Source: Diadophis punctatus similis (Eukaryota > Chordata > Lepidosauria > Squamata > Dipsadidae). Taken from it: a stretch of DNA of 64,000 nucleotides. Shown piece after piece: positions 13,272 to 23,827 of the stretch. The DNA is taken from the NCBI GenBank assembly GCA_023053685.1, contig JALIGW010000016.1, positions 9,189,001-9,253,000 of the forward strand, read 5' to 3'. Position 1 is the stretch's first letter. Every line of letters starts with the position of its first letter. The notes under the pieces are model-generated. The model was not told where the DNA came from, did not search any database, and was given only the letters and a program-made list of their open reading frames with translations. A program made the position numbers and the translations under genes.

Positions 13272-13774
13272 TCTAATTTCCCATGTACCATTAAAAAACA
13301 TTCATGGAAACTAAAATAAGTGTAATGTTTGAAATACTGACAAACATGAATATTACTCAAATTTAACACAAAGGATGAATTCAGCTCCTGAAATTCTGTG
13401 CCTAATGCTAAAAAAAAATGTAAGACATTTACCAAAACATTAATATGTTCAGAGTTGCAGATAATATAAACCACTGTTCTGGACTGGGAAAAGTCTTTGG
13501 AGACTTAACCTAAGCAGTGGCTATTAGTAATCTGGGATCAGTTGTCTACACGTCAACTGACCAAAAATGCCATGTTTACATATTCTGCCCATTCTGTTTC
13601 TATTTGTGAGAAACAGAGGAAAAGTAAAGTTTGTTCCTGAAAGTGAATAATTGGAGTAATCGATTAAGCTAAGCCCTTATTTGGCTATGATTCTGCTCTG
13701 TCCTAAATCCAGAAGCCTGTGAATGATCTTTTCATCTGGAGAATGCGGAGGATGGGGCTCTTTAATATTTTTTT
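13272..13774. other. Unassigned DNA
   Basis: No element recognised. Confidence 0.45.
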
Positions 13775-13966
13775 TAATAGAATGATTAATCAGTGGAATG
13801 ATTTGCCTCCAGAAGTTGTGGATGCTCCAACACTGGAAGTTTTTAAGAAGATATTGGACAACTATTTGCCTGGAATGATACAGGGTTTACTGCTTGAGCA
13901 GGGGGTTGGACTAGAAGACCTCCAAGGTCCCTTCCAACTCTCTTATTCTGTTAATTATATTTATTG
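13775..13966 (+). mobile_element. CR1 LINE 3' end
   Basis: Encodes the last CR1 block RMINQWNDLPPEVVDAPTLE followed by FKKILDNYLPG, then the typical 3' end GGGGGTTGGACTAGAAGACC and CCTTCCAACTC before TTATTCTGTTAA. Only the 3' end survives. Confidence 0.85.
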
Positions 13967-14163
13967 AGGATTTTATATAAAGTAAAAGACAAATCTAAAG
14001 AAGAAAAAAGAAAGATGTGGAAGAAGAGCAAAAAAACATAAAATTATAAAATGTAATGATTGCAGTCTTGATGGCCAGTTAGGACTGCAGAAAAGACCAT
14101 TGCAATCAGCCAGCCTTCCATTGAGGACAGCTCAGAAAGAGGGCTGAGAAAATATCTACAGAT

Positions 14164-14450
14164 CAGGGGTAAAATGCAGTTACCTTTCCTACTGGCTTGC
14201 TAATGTGCGTACGCCGTGCGCGCGCTCGCGCTGTCATCTGCACATGTGCTCGCTTCACTCTTGCACACGCCATCATCTGCGCATGCGCAAAGCCTTCTGT
14301 GCATGCACAGAGGGTCAAAACTGGGAAGTGACGATGTCGCGGTTTGGGGGGGCGCACCTCCCTCACCCGTACTACTGGCTCGCCGAACCACCCGCCGCCG
14401 GTGCTACCAGCATGCACGAGCCAGATAGAGCCGGCTGCATTTCACCCCTG
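14164..14450. mobile_element. hAT-like MITE, CAGGGGTAAAATGCAG type
   Basis: Starts CAGGGGTAAAATGCAG and ends CTGCATTTCACCCCTG. An exact 8-bp duplication CTACAGAT flanks it (14156-14163, 14451-14458). The CpG-rich interior has several GCGCATGCGCA-like motifs. It splits the Rex1-like LINE. Confidence 0.93.
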
Positions 14451-14779
14451 CTACAGATCCCTTACATCCTGGACATAACCTGTTTCAACTTCTCCCCTCA
14501 GGACGCCGCTATAGTGCATTGCATGCCAAAACAACTATACACAAGGACCATTTCCCCACCCCATACCATCACTTTGCTGAACACTAATTCTTATGTCTAA
14601 GGATATTTACCCATGTAGTAGGGCTCTATTATTATTTGTTAGGATATTGAGTTTAATAGCTGGAACAGTAAAGTGTACAATAGGCCAGGACACACAGTTG
14701 TAGTTGATTAATTAGAGGGTGCTGACTCATGCATGAGGCAATCTATGCTATGATTGGTTGTGGTCTTTTATATATAAAT

Positions 14780-14794
14780 ACACACACACACACA

Positions 14795-14862
<68 letters not shown>
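14780..14862. repeat. (CA)n microsatellite
   Basis: About 80 bp of CA with one CT interruption, inside the 3' part of the Rex1-like LINE. It is bracketed by TATATATAAATAC and ACTGTATATATAAAAG. Confidence 0.95.
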
Positions 14863-14864
<2 letters not shown>

Positions 14865-15092
14865 AGATACTGTATATATAAAAGACCACAAGTTTGTGTC
14901 AAGTCTCTCTGACTTCATCTGGACAGTTGCTGTCTCAACACTATTATCCTTCTCATCTATGCTATTATCTTCTTCTGTTATTATCTTATTATTATATTAC
15001 TTTGTTGTTTGTATGTAAACTGAGAGCTTATGCACCGGAAACAAATTCCTTGTATGTTCAGTCATACTTGACCAATAAAGAATATTCTATTC

Positions 15093-15276
15093 CAGTAGTT
15101 CTCAACCTTTCCTTCACCATGGACCCCCTTTAAATACCTTTTGTGGCCATGGATGATGGCCATGGACTGCCAAGACTTAACTCAGGATTTAAATCATGTC
15201 ATTTCTTCAAGCCTTCGCGGACCCCATGTGATGATATCACATCCCCCCAGGGCATCCATGGACCATAGGTTAAGAA
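15093..15276. mobile_element. SPIN-like hAT MITE in a LINE tail
   Basis: Starts CAGTAGTTCTCAACCTTTCC and ends CCATAGGTTAAGAA. The terminal consensus CAGTGGTTCTCAACC is typical of SPIN-type hAT elements (from memory). The right terminus lacks its last bases. It sits between ATATTCTATTC on the left and TATTCTATTC on the right, consistent with insertion in the pentamer tail, but the exact duplication cannot be fixed inside a repeat. Confidence 0.65.
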
Positions 15277-15390
15277 TATTCTATTCTATTCTATTCTATT
15301 CTATTCTATTCTATTCTATTCTATTCTATTCTATTCTATTCTATTCTATTCTATTCTATTCTATTCTATTCTATTCTATTCTATTCTATT
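15277..15390. repeat. (ATTCT)n microsatellite
   Basis: A pure pentamer array of about 115 bp, continuing the 3' tail of the Rex1-like LINE. The same motif ends the LINE copy at 63901. Confidence 0.96.
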
Positions 15391-15468
15391 CCATTCCATT
15401 CCATTCCACTCCACTCCACTCCACTCTACTCTACTCCTCTACTCTACTCCCCATCCCCATCCCCATCC
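15391..15468. repeat. Transitional pyrimidine-rich tandem repeats
   Basis: Successive short runs of ATTCC, ACTCC, ACTCT and CCCCAT units link the ATTCT array to the telomere-like array, each a point change from the previous one. Confidence 0.9.
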
Positions 15469-15762
15469 CCAAACCCAAACCCAAACCCTAACCCTAACCC
15501 TAACCCTAACCCTAACCCTAACCCAAACCCTAACCCTAACCCTAACCCTAAGCCTAACCCTAACCCAACCCTAACCCTAACCCTAACCCTAACCCTAACC
15601 CAAACCCTAACCCAAACCCTAACCCTAACCCTAACCCAAACCCTAACCCTAACCCTAACCCTAACCCAACCCTAACCCTAACCCTAACCCTAACCCTAAC
15701 CCTAACCCTAACCCAAACCCTAACCCAAACCCTAACCCTAACCCTAACCCAACCCTAACCCT
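15469..15762. repeat. Interstitial telomeric repeat (CCCTAA)n
   Basis: About 290 bp of CCCTAA units with interspersed CCCAAA and CCCAA variants, beginning with three CCCAAA-type units. Ordinary sequence follows on the right (TCTTCTATTTCTATTCC), so this is an internal array and not a chromosome end. Confidence 0.95.
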
Positions 15763-16428
15763 CTCTTCTATTTCTATTCCTTCTCTTCAACAGATATTAG
15801 CAACCCTATTCACTCCCCTCCATCTTAACTCCTCTGGAAGCCCCCATTCAACCTCTTATTCAATTCTCACCTCATTCAATCCCCAAATCATCATTTTACT
15901 TTATTTGGGAGAAAGTTCCAGTGTCAGTTAAATGTGATCAGAGAGAAACTCCAGCCATTTACGGAGTTGAGATAAGGAACAATTTTCTGTGCTGGTGCAG
16001 TAGGGATTTCAGCCAATTCTTTCCTTTGCTCTAGAGCCTGAAGGTAAGAGTTTGACTGAGACACGTGGACACGTTCACTGTACCAGGAAATAGCATACCG
16101 CTAGAGGGAACACACATCAGATGAGATGTCACACTTCTCAAAGAAGAGCAGAGGCATTAAGACAAGCCAAATCCTCGGCTGCTTAAATTTTCTTTCCCCA
16201 ATCAGAGTACGGCAGCATTGCAGCAGAATGCATAAAATGGCCAGAGGCATAACAGACACCTTGGGAGAAATGGGAAAGACACGGAGGAAACCATGAAACC
16301 CAATTATCATTGTTACTTTAAATAATGTATCATGACAAAATGATAAATATGACATGGGGGGGGGGGAAAGTGATTCTATTATAATACAAGTATGCAAAAA
16401 AAACCCCCACCATCCCTTTATTTCATAT
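15763..16428. other. Unassigned DNA
   Basis: Mixed sequence with a short G run near 16357. No element recognised. Confidence 0.5.
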
Positions 16429-16436
16429 ATATAGAG

Positions 16437-16871
16437 CAGTGATGGCGAACCTATGGCACGCGTGCCACAGGTGGCACGCGAAGCCATATCTGCCGGCACG
16501 TAAGCCATTGCCCTAACTCAGCTCCAGCGTGTATGTGCACTCCGGCCAGCTGATTTCCGGCTTGCATGGAGGCTCTGGGAGGGCGTTTTCGGCTTCCAGA
16601 GGGCCTCCCGGGGGTGGGGGAGGGCATTTTCACCCTCCCCAACCTCCAGGGAAGCCTCTGGAGCCTGGGGAGGGCAAAAAACGGGCCTACTAGGCCCACC
16701 AGAAATTGGGAAATGGGCTGTTTCTGGCCTCCAGAGGGCCTCCGGGGGGTGGGGAGGCCATTTTCGCCCTCCCCAGGGATTGAATTATGGGTGTGGGCAC
16801 TCGGGCATGCGCAATAACGCGTGCACGCACGCGCTTTCGGCACCCAAGAGAAAAAAGGTTCGCCATCACTG
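16437..16871 (+). mobile_element. Non-autonomous hAT element, family B
   Basis: CAGTGATGGCGAACC at the start and GGTTCGCCATCACTG at the end, with exact ATATAGAG duplications (16429-16436, 16872-16879). The GC-rich interior matches the copy at 51352 most closely, including the extra GAGGGCCTCCGGGGGGTGG block. No transposase. Confidence 0.95.
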
Positions 16872-16879
16872 ATATAGAG

Positions 16880-17844
16880 TATATATTTTTTTTCTAAAAA
16901 TACCAACAGTAGCTAAAAAGTGGCATTGGTAAGTGTTTCAAGACTACAGTTTTTAATCCACTATGAGTTAAATATTATTGAGTCTGGTTGGATGTATTTG
17001 CAAACACAAAGTGAATAATGGGTTACAAAGGAAAAAAAGAACAACAACAACAAAGGAACAATTAACAAAAGGAAGCCCAAGACATAGCTATCTATTAAAA
17101 ATATTGTGATGTTATGGCTTGAAAATTCATTTTCTGGTCTGTAATTGCATGATTTAGTCAATTAAAACATACGTAATATAGTTATAAACTTTAAAAAAAT
17201 ATATTTTATTATCTTGTGGGTCCGCATTACTAGCTGTCCAGGGCTGAGAGTTGGACACGCCTGAATTAAAGCAAGCTCACAATTATCCCTGCGAGAGATA
17301 TTTAGAAATACTCACAGCAAAGGCTCTTGAATATTGATATTACAAATTAACATAATGAAGTTGGGAGAGAGGTTGTTCACTGCATACTTCAGTAGCAGCA
17401 TGCCAAAGATATGCAGGGTTGAAGGGTTTCTGTTTCTTTCTGTTTAAATGGAATCTCAACATCCACCAACAAGAAGCACATTAAAAAGGCAAACATTTAC
17501 AGTTAAAGAACAGCACATTCTGGACTTTGCTTTAAGAATGAGAATCAAATAGAAGTTACAGTCCTTCTGCACAATTATCTTCTCCCAGATGCTTAAGCAT
17601 GTTCATTGCAATGGCATAATTTAGGGGAATGACTTTATTTTGTTGTGCTATTGTCTAAGAATTGGACATCTGAAAAACTTGCTCATTTAGTGAAAATTGG
17701 CCTGCCATTCAGGCCACACTCAAAACAAGCAGCCAGTAATTAGATTAGAATTGCAAATAGGAATGCACAGAAGGAGTCAGAATTGAGCCAAAATTCATAT
17801 ATGACATCCAAAATAACAAATTAGATTCCAAACCCCAGCACAAG
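16880..17844. other. Unassigned DNA with a small hAT relic
   Basis: 17207-17265 ends in AGTTGGACACGCCTG, resembling one terminus of the GTGTCAAACTC-type hAT family at 27990. The rest is AT-rich with no recognisable feature. Confidence 0.4.
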
Positions 17845-17852
17845 GTCTAGGG

Positions 17853-18275
17853 CAGTGATGGCGAACCTTTTTTTCCTCGGGTGCCGAAATAGTGCGCACG
17901 CGCGCTATCGTACGTGCGTGCGTGCCCACACCCATAATTCAAAGCCCCCACTCGCCCCATCCCCCTGCGAATGCGTGTGTGACCCCCCCACTCCCCTGTT
18001 TTCTGACTTCCAGTGGGCCCGGTAGGCCCATTTTTTGCCCTCCCCAGGCTCCAGAGGCTTTCTTGGAGCTTGGGGAGGGCGAAAACGCTCTCCCTGCCAC
18101 CCTGGAGGCCCTCCAGAGGCCGAAATCGCCCTCCCAGAGCCTCCACACGAGCCAAAAATCAGCTGGCGGGCACGCACATGCGCGCTGGAGCTGAGCTAGG
18201 GCAATGGCTCACGTGCCGGCAGATATGGCTCCGCGTGCCACCTGTGGCACCCGTGCCATAGGTTCGCCATCACTG
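17853..18275 (-). mobile_element. Non-autonomous hAT element, family B
   Basis: Inverted relative to the copies at 9643 and 16437. Bounded by CAGTGATGGCGAACC and GGTTCGCCATCACTG with exact GTCTAGGG duplications (17845-17852, 18276-18283). The interior is nearly the same as at 36364, with GAGGGCGAAAACGCTCTCC. Confidence 0.95.
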
Positions 18276-18592
18276 GTCTAGGGATTATTCCATACAAAGA
18301 AATCAGCAACACAACAATTTCGGTAACTGATAGTAATAGATACTGTTGATATATAAATTCAGAACTGCTGAGATTCTCAGCCGAATCATGATTTTTTGAA
18401 GAACATCTTACTGTAACCCTCTTGTGGAGGAAACTGATTTTTTTTAATGCAAACTCTGTTTTTTGTTCCTGAAAGTGTAAAGTGCTCTAAGAACTGGAAA
18501 GATTTCATTACTTTCTCAGATTCAGTTGAGGAATTTGGTATGGTTTTGGCGTTTCTATTTCCAGCAATCTGATTGTGGCAGGTCTCTTAATA

Positions 18593-18665
18593 CAGAGGTC
18601 TTCAAACTTGGCAACTTTAAGACTTGTGGACTTCAACTCCCAGAATTCTCCAGCCAACATACTTA
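18593..18665. mobile_element. Truncated palindromic MITE
   Basis: Begins CAGAGGTCTTCAAACTTGGC and includes TGGACTTCAACTCCCAGAAT. This is one arm of a fold-back element whose two-arm form is at 36864-36963. The right arm is missing. Confidence 0.55.
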
Positions 18666-18840
18666 GCCACCAATGAGTGGGATCTTCTGCCTGACCTTCT
18701 AACGTTGACTATTTTCATGGAAAGCTGTGCTATAAACCAGAGACCCCAGGGCCACATGATGTGGCTATCAGACTGCTTCCAAGTTACCAAATGAAACTTC
18801 TGGGGAATACTGTAATTCTACTACTGAGGTGAGGAGAGAT

Positions 18841-19098
18841 GAGGTGGCGCAGTGGTTAGAGGTTAGAGTGGGGTACTGCAGGCCACTTTAGCTGACTATG
18901 ATCCGCAGGTCAGCGTTTCAAATCTCACCTTCTCAAGGTTGACTCAGCCTTCCATCTTTCCGAGGTAGGTAAAATGAGGACCCAGATTGTTGGGGGCAAT
19001 GTAAATATACATTGCTTACTGGTGTAAACCGCTTAGAGAGTGCTTGCACTGTGAGGCGGTATATAAATGTCACCAATAAATAAATAAAATAAATACTG
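18841..19098 (+). mobile_element. Sauria-type SINE, CACCAATAAATAAA-tail subfamily
   Basis: Has GAGGTGGCGCAGTGGTTAGA (A box), GTTTCAAATCTCACC (B box), TTGACTCAGCCTTCCATC and ATGAGGACCCAGATTG. It differs from the TATTGC-tailed copies in a GTAAATATACATTGCTTACT insert and in ending TATAAATGTCACCAATAAA. The same variant occurs on the minus strand at 46143. Confidence 0.85.
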
Positions 19099-20335
19099 TA
19101 ATTGTGTTTAATTAAATTTAAGATTGAATTTGGTATTTATTCTGATGTGACCCCAATGTGCTACTTAAAGGTTAAAAAAGAGCAAGGGTTGCTTGGCACA
19201 TGATTATACTCTATTATACTATTTCTATTTACAAAACATGATTCACTTCAACACAAAGTCTATTGATTGCTCAAAAGTATCATTGCACTGCAAGCAAGCA
19301 AGCAGGTAATCAGACATTTATGGGAGAATCTCCCTGATGAAAACATTTCCATTTCAATGTTCCTGTTACATTAGGGGTTTGCTGGGGAATTGAATGTGGA
19401 AATGGGAATCTGAAACTACCAAAGGAATCCAGTTCTACAGAAAACACACAAACATACAATGAGGTGGAGGGCAAGATTACAAAACCATATTAGCTACTTA
19501 AACAACCAAGGACCTTTAATTTTCATTGCATTTCAAAAGCCTACCTTTCTCAAGTGAACATTTCCTTAAAAAATTAGGGCAATACTAGAATCACATTGTC
19601 TTTTGGATAATCCTATGCTAAACGTATCAGTTTTCCAAAGTTAGCACTGTGATATGGTACTAAGGACTTAATGACTGGGATAATTCCTGAATTGACATCA
19701 ACATAGGTATCCTGGCTGGAGGCTTTGTAATCTTGCAAATGTTGATAAACTACTCCCAGCAAACTCAGACAACTGGACAATAAGGGAATAATAGAACATA
19801 TAGAGACCACACATTTTCTAATCTGTTAATAGATAATGTGTTATGGACTAGTTCATAAGCATGCAGTTTGTCCTTGGCTAAAGACTGATGTTCAATGTAC
19901 AGTACATGCCAGATATTTAATCCTAATGTGCGAAAGTGACTGCTGTCTATGTGCACTTTGGTTTAGCTTCAGTGTGTTCTCCAGACTCAAAAAATATGTT
20001 AGTTTGTAAATCAAATAGTTTCCTATGGGTGCTTCCAGTACAAAATTCTTATTAGAAAAACCAGTCAACAAGTTTTAATTACTTTGAAAAAAAGATCAAT
20101 AGTAGAATAACAGCAGTCTAATTACAACCTGTTGCTAGCAGCCTAAGGGGGGGAAAAAGCATGCAGATGAGCAATTTGGAGATCTAACTTGCTGCTACTG
20201 CTAAATTTCAGCAATAATGTCCAAAAGCTTTTCCACCAAGTCAAAATGGGAGACATATATATAAAAAAAGCATGTAATCAAGAAACAGATTTGGTGAGTT
20301 GGCACAAGTTCATCCATGGTTTCACTTTACAATGG
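19099..20335. other. Unassigned DNA
   Basis: AT-rich with no recognisable repeat or exon. Confidence 0.5.
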
Positions 20336-20343
20336 GAGGAAGA

Positions 20344-20456
20344 CAGGGGTGGGTTCCTCTTATCTGCCTACCGGTGCTCTGCGCGCGCATCATCTTGTTT
20401 CGTGCACATGCAAGCTCGCTACGCACGCGCATCCCCTCGTGCGATTTTGCTTCCTG
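20344..20456 (+). mobile_element. Truncated family A hAT MITE
   Basis: Starts CAGGGGTGGGTTCCTCTTA and continues with CCTACCGGTGCTCTGCGCG, like the complete copy at 37595. The right terminal repeat is absent; similarity stops after GATTTTGCTTCCTG. Confidence 0.7.
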
Positions 20457-20581
20457 TTCTAAGTAATGGGTGTAGTTGCTTTCTGGCTCTTCCATTTCCA
20501 TTGAGGATGCTTGTTAAAAAGTATTTTTATTTTTCAAATAACTAGAAGGCAGTCCTTTGTGAAGTGCTCCTATTTACCAAT

Positions 20582-20790
20582 GCTCAAGTTCACTGGGAAT
20601 GAATGTAGAAGGTTCAAGGAACAGAGAGGCAGAAGGCTTCAGATAAACTGGATGTGGTCAAGACTTCTCTATCCTCCATGCTACAAGGTAAGGCATGGTT
20701 ACAGCAGAAGGTATCACTTCAGCAATATTGAGAAGGGTGGTCTTCCTAATGACAGCTTTCCATCTCTCACTCCGAAATATTGCTTTGAAG
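20582..20790 (+). repeat. Diverged direct repeat, copy 1
   Basis: Resembles 22110-22290 in the same order and orientation: AAGGCTTCAGATAAACTGGA versus AAGGCTTCAAATAAATTGAA, TGTGGTCAAGA in both, and CAGCAGAAGG in both. Identity is partial with small indels. The family is unknown. Confidence 0.55.
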
Positions 20791-20913
20791 ATGTGCCATC
20801 TATTGTTTTATCTCCTTCCTGGCTTGTAGTTCTGGGCTAAAACTTTCATCACTTGTTCAGATGAGAAGAATATTTAAAATTTAAAATTCATATTCATGAA
20901 TTCATAGTAATAT

Positions 20914-21255
20914 TGTTAAGGGAAGAATATCCCCGTAGAGGCGATTTTAGATCTTTTCCTTGGAATTCAAATACGTAGAAATAAAACCGAGATTAAATGT
21001 CTAATAGAAAATATTTATTTGAGTACAAAACAATATAAAAACAATAAATCCTTAATAAACTACATCTTTGCTAATTAACATGACCTTCCTGTTCGGAAGG
21101 CACATCAGAAGAAATGATTAATGGTGGATTAGGAATGTAGACATGCGCAAAACATCATATCACGTGTTCTGCTTCTATTGGGAAGTACCATAATATTAGA
21201 ATAGGGATGCATCACCCTGCATAGACTCACAACTGACAATATTCACATCGTGACA
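20914..21255 (-). mobile_element. Solo LTR (TGTTAA...GTGACA)
   Basis: 342 bp starting TG and ending CA, flanked by exact 5-bp AATAT duplications (20909-20913, 21256-21260). Related to the LTRs at 28265 and 39050. On the minus strand it has TACTCAAATAAATATTT, a plausible polyadenylation signal, hence the tentative orientation. No internal retroelement genes are adjacent. Confidence 0.85.
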
Positions 21256-21567
21256 AATATTTTAAAGAGTGACATAATGGGTTCTTGTACTAATCAGTGT
21301 CAAGATTTGGCCAGTAACAAAAGTAAATCTCCTGTTTCATATTGGCATGAATTTTCCAGCAGGCTGCACCTTTTTGGCATCCTATATGTCCATTTGATCT
21401 TGAAAGAAGGCATCCAAGGGACTCATGGGGCTGCTTCAGATAGAGATGCTAGGGCAACCAGAATGATGAAAAGCTTGAGGAACAGAAATAAGCCAAACAC
21501 CCCCCCACACAACATCTACTGCTTTACAACAAAATAAGCACATTACATTTTTTTTTCTTTGAAATGT

Positions 21568-22083
21568 GCTAAAAACCATTATTGAAATATATATCATTCA
21601 AACATAGGCTTGCATTTATGAAGGCACGATTTAATGTGATCCCCTCGAATGTCCTCGACAGTAGGCTCTCGGGGGGAGTAAAATCCACCTATTGTACATG
21701 TGATGGCCGATCCCCGGAATCTCTGCTCCACATTACATTCGTATGCCCCCACTATCGAGACATAAGATCAAGACTCATCTCCCCTATTTCCCAGAGATTC
21801 CCTGGTTCACCGGATCTGTTCAGCCTTTATTTTCTACTCCAGGATATAGATCCTAATATAACCTCAAAGGTGGCAAAAAAAATTGCTGCAGTCGTGACTG
21901 AAAAAAAATGGAGGAAAAGACGGCTAACCCCTACGGCAGAGGATCACTAGTATTGACGGTATAGATTGTAGCAGATGGTGTACTGTCACATGATCTATCT
22001 ATATTTGTAAAATTTATCCCCCTCTTTATGTGTATTTTAAATTGGTCTCTGACCGCAATAAAAGCTATCTATCTATCTATATA
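21568..22083 (+). mobile_element. LINE C-terminal fragment with CCHC motif and TATC tail
   Basis: The frame at 21582-21950 encodes CTCDGRSPESLLHITFVCPH, a C-x-C-x(9)-H-x(4)-C arrangement like the zinc-knuckle found after the reverse transcriptase in several LINE clades. RLAFMKARFN precedes it and YRDIRSRLISPI follows. The 3' untranslated part ends GACCGCAATAAAAGC followed by (TATC)n. The catalytic region is missing. The clade is not determined. Confidence 0.65.
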
Positions 22084-22109
22084 TCATGTGAAAAAAGGCA
22101 ATCCAATGG

Positions 22110-22290
22110 TCAACTTGACTGAGGATTAATGTGGCAGGTGTGCATAAGAAACAGCAAAGTACAAGGCTTCAAATAAATTGAATGTGGTCAAGATTCATTC
22201 TCCCTGCTTTAAGGAGAGGGCTGTCTGCAGCAGAAGGCTGTCACTCAAGCACATACCATGGTGAAAAAGACAGTCTTTCATTAATTGAAG
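22110..22290 (+). repeat. Diverged direct repeat, copy 2
   Basis: Partner of 20582-20790 about 1.5 kb away. The two copies bracket the solo LTR and the CCHC LINE. Confidence 0.5.
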
Positions 22291-23033
22291 CTGTTCTGAG
22301 CAGCAGGGCAAAAACATTTATAGTTTTTCTACTCATTAAAGCTTAAATCTGCAACAGCTGGCAACGTTTCATAGTCCATGCTCACCTGCCTTCTGCCAAA
22401 ACTCTGGTGTTTGCAGAGGGAGCCACCAAGTGGATTGTCTCTGCAATTCCTGTGCTTTCATTTATGGTACTATCTATGATTGCAGAGTTGCAAGTGTGAG
22501 GTTCCCAGAAGCATTTCCCACAAATGAGACCTACATTGTGTTTTCAAAGCTTTATCCAAGGAAGGCCAGGGCAGGCCATCTAGATTTTGGAGAAACAGTT
22601 CCGTAGGGCAAGCATAACGATAAAGAAGAATGTTTCCTGATCTGATAAACTGACACCATTTAAGTGACAAGTCCGTCGGATTCTGCCCATCTCTCTGTAA
22701 GAAAACTCTCCAATAATTAAACAAAATGAGACCAAAGGCGGAGCCAGCAAAAGACAGTTTGACAATGAGAATGTGCACCCCATCCTGGTTTCCCAATGTG
22801 CACTTGCACACAGTGATATGGACACTGCTAACAAAGAGTTTGGAAGTCTATAGAAGCCAGGAATGCTATCCCTCCAATGTTTTCCTTAAGTTTTAGCCAC
22901 CTTGCTTGATTAGGAATTGCTGGTAATTTAGATGCCTTGCAGTGAACATAATTAAATGATTTCTTCAATAGATGCTGTGTTTGTCAGATACTGTATCTAC
23001 ATTAGCCTTTAGAATAGGTGTAGGTAACTAATA
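22291..23033. other. Unassigned DNA
   Basis: No recognisable repeat or exon. Confidence 0.5.
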
Positions 23034-23274
23034 GCCGAGGTGGCGCAGTGGTTAAAAGCAGCACTGCAACCTATTTCAGCTGACTACTAGTTCAGCAGTT
23101 CAGCTGTTCAAATCTCACCGGCTCAAGGTTGACTCAGCCTTCCATCCTTCTGAGGTCGGTAAAATGAGGACCCAGATTGTTGGGGGCAATATGCTGAACT
23201 CTGTAAACCGCTTAGAGAGGGCTATAAAGCACTATGAAGCGGTATATAAGTCTAAGTGCTATTGCTATTGCTAT
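23034..23274 (+). mobile_element. Sauria-type SINE (TATTGC tail)
   Basis: GCCGAGGTGGCGCAGTGG head, GTTCAAATCTCACCGG B box, TTGACTCAGCCTTCCATCC body and TATATAAGTCTAAGTGC with a (TATTGC)n tail. Well preserved. A family B hAT element lies 36 bp downstream. Confidence 0.92.
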
Positions 23275-23309
23275 AGAGTCTATATATATATACATCAATA
23301 TATATATAC

Positions 23310-23733
23310 CAGTGATGGCAAACCTTTTTTTCCTCGGGTGCAGAAGGAGCGTGCTCGCACGCTATCGTGCATGCCCGAGTGCCCACACCCATAATTCAAT
23401 CCCTGGGGTGGGTGAAAATGGTCTCCCCCACCACCCTGGAGGCCCTCTGAAGGCTAGAAACGGCCCGTTTTCCAACTTCTGGTGGGCCTAGTAGGCCCGT
23501 TTTTCATCCTCCTCAGGGTCCAGAGACGTCCCTGGAGCTTGGGGAGGGTAAAAACGCCCTCCCCCGCCCGCCGGAAGCTGAAAACACCCTCCCAGAGTCT
23601 CTGTGAGAGCCGAAAATTAGATGGCCGGAGTGCACATGCACGCTGTAGCTGAGTTAGGGCAACGGATCGCGTGCCAGCAGATATGGCTCCGCGTGCCACC
23701 TGTGGCACGCGTGCCATAGGTTCACCATCACTG
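23310..23733 (-). mobile_element. Non-autonomous hAT element, family B
   Basis: CAGTGATGGCAAACC at the left and GGTTCACCATCACTG at the right, with exact ATATATAC duplications (23302-23309, 23734-23741) in a TA-rich target. Inverted orientation. GC-rich interior as in the other copies. Confidence 0.94.
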
Positions 23734-23827
23734 ATATATACCATAACATCTTATCAAGTATTAACATACATTTATATATTATTATCCAATAAGCCAACGT
23801 GTTAATCCTATATACATCATTATCGAG

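Larger units (their letters stand above)
14060..15092 (+). mobile_element. Rex1-like LINE 3' region, interrupted
   Basis: Left part (14060-14163) encodes a block resembling AISLPSIEDSSERGLRKYLQ. It resumes after the hAT insertion with the remnant of the HPGH..ELLPS block (14451-14520). The 3' untranslated part contains AACTGAGAGCTTATGCACC, ACAAATTCCTTGTATGTTC and GACCAATAAAGAATATTC, running into ATTCT repeats. Same family as 63279-63901. A (CA)n array lies inside. The frame is destroyed. Confidence 0.75.

Noticed and set aside
15469..15762. A real chromosome end
   Set aside because: Ordinary sequence continues for 48 kb to the right and the units are degenerate, so it is interstitial.
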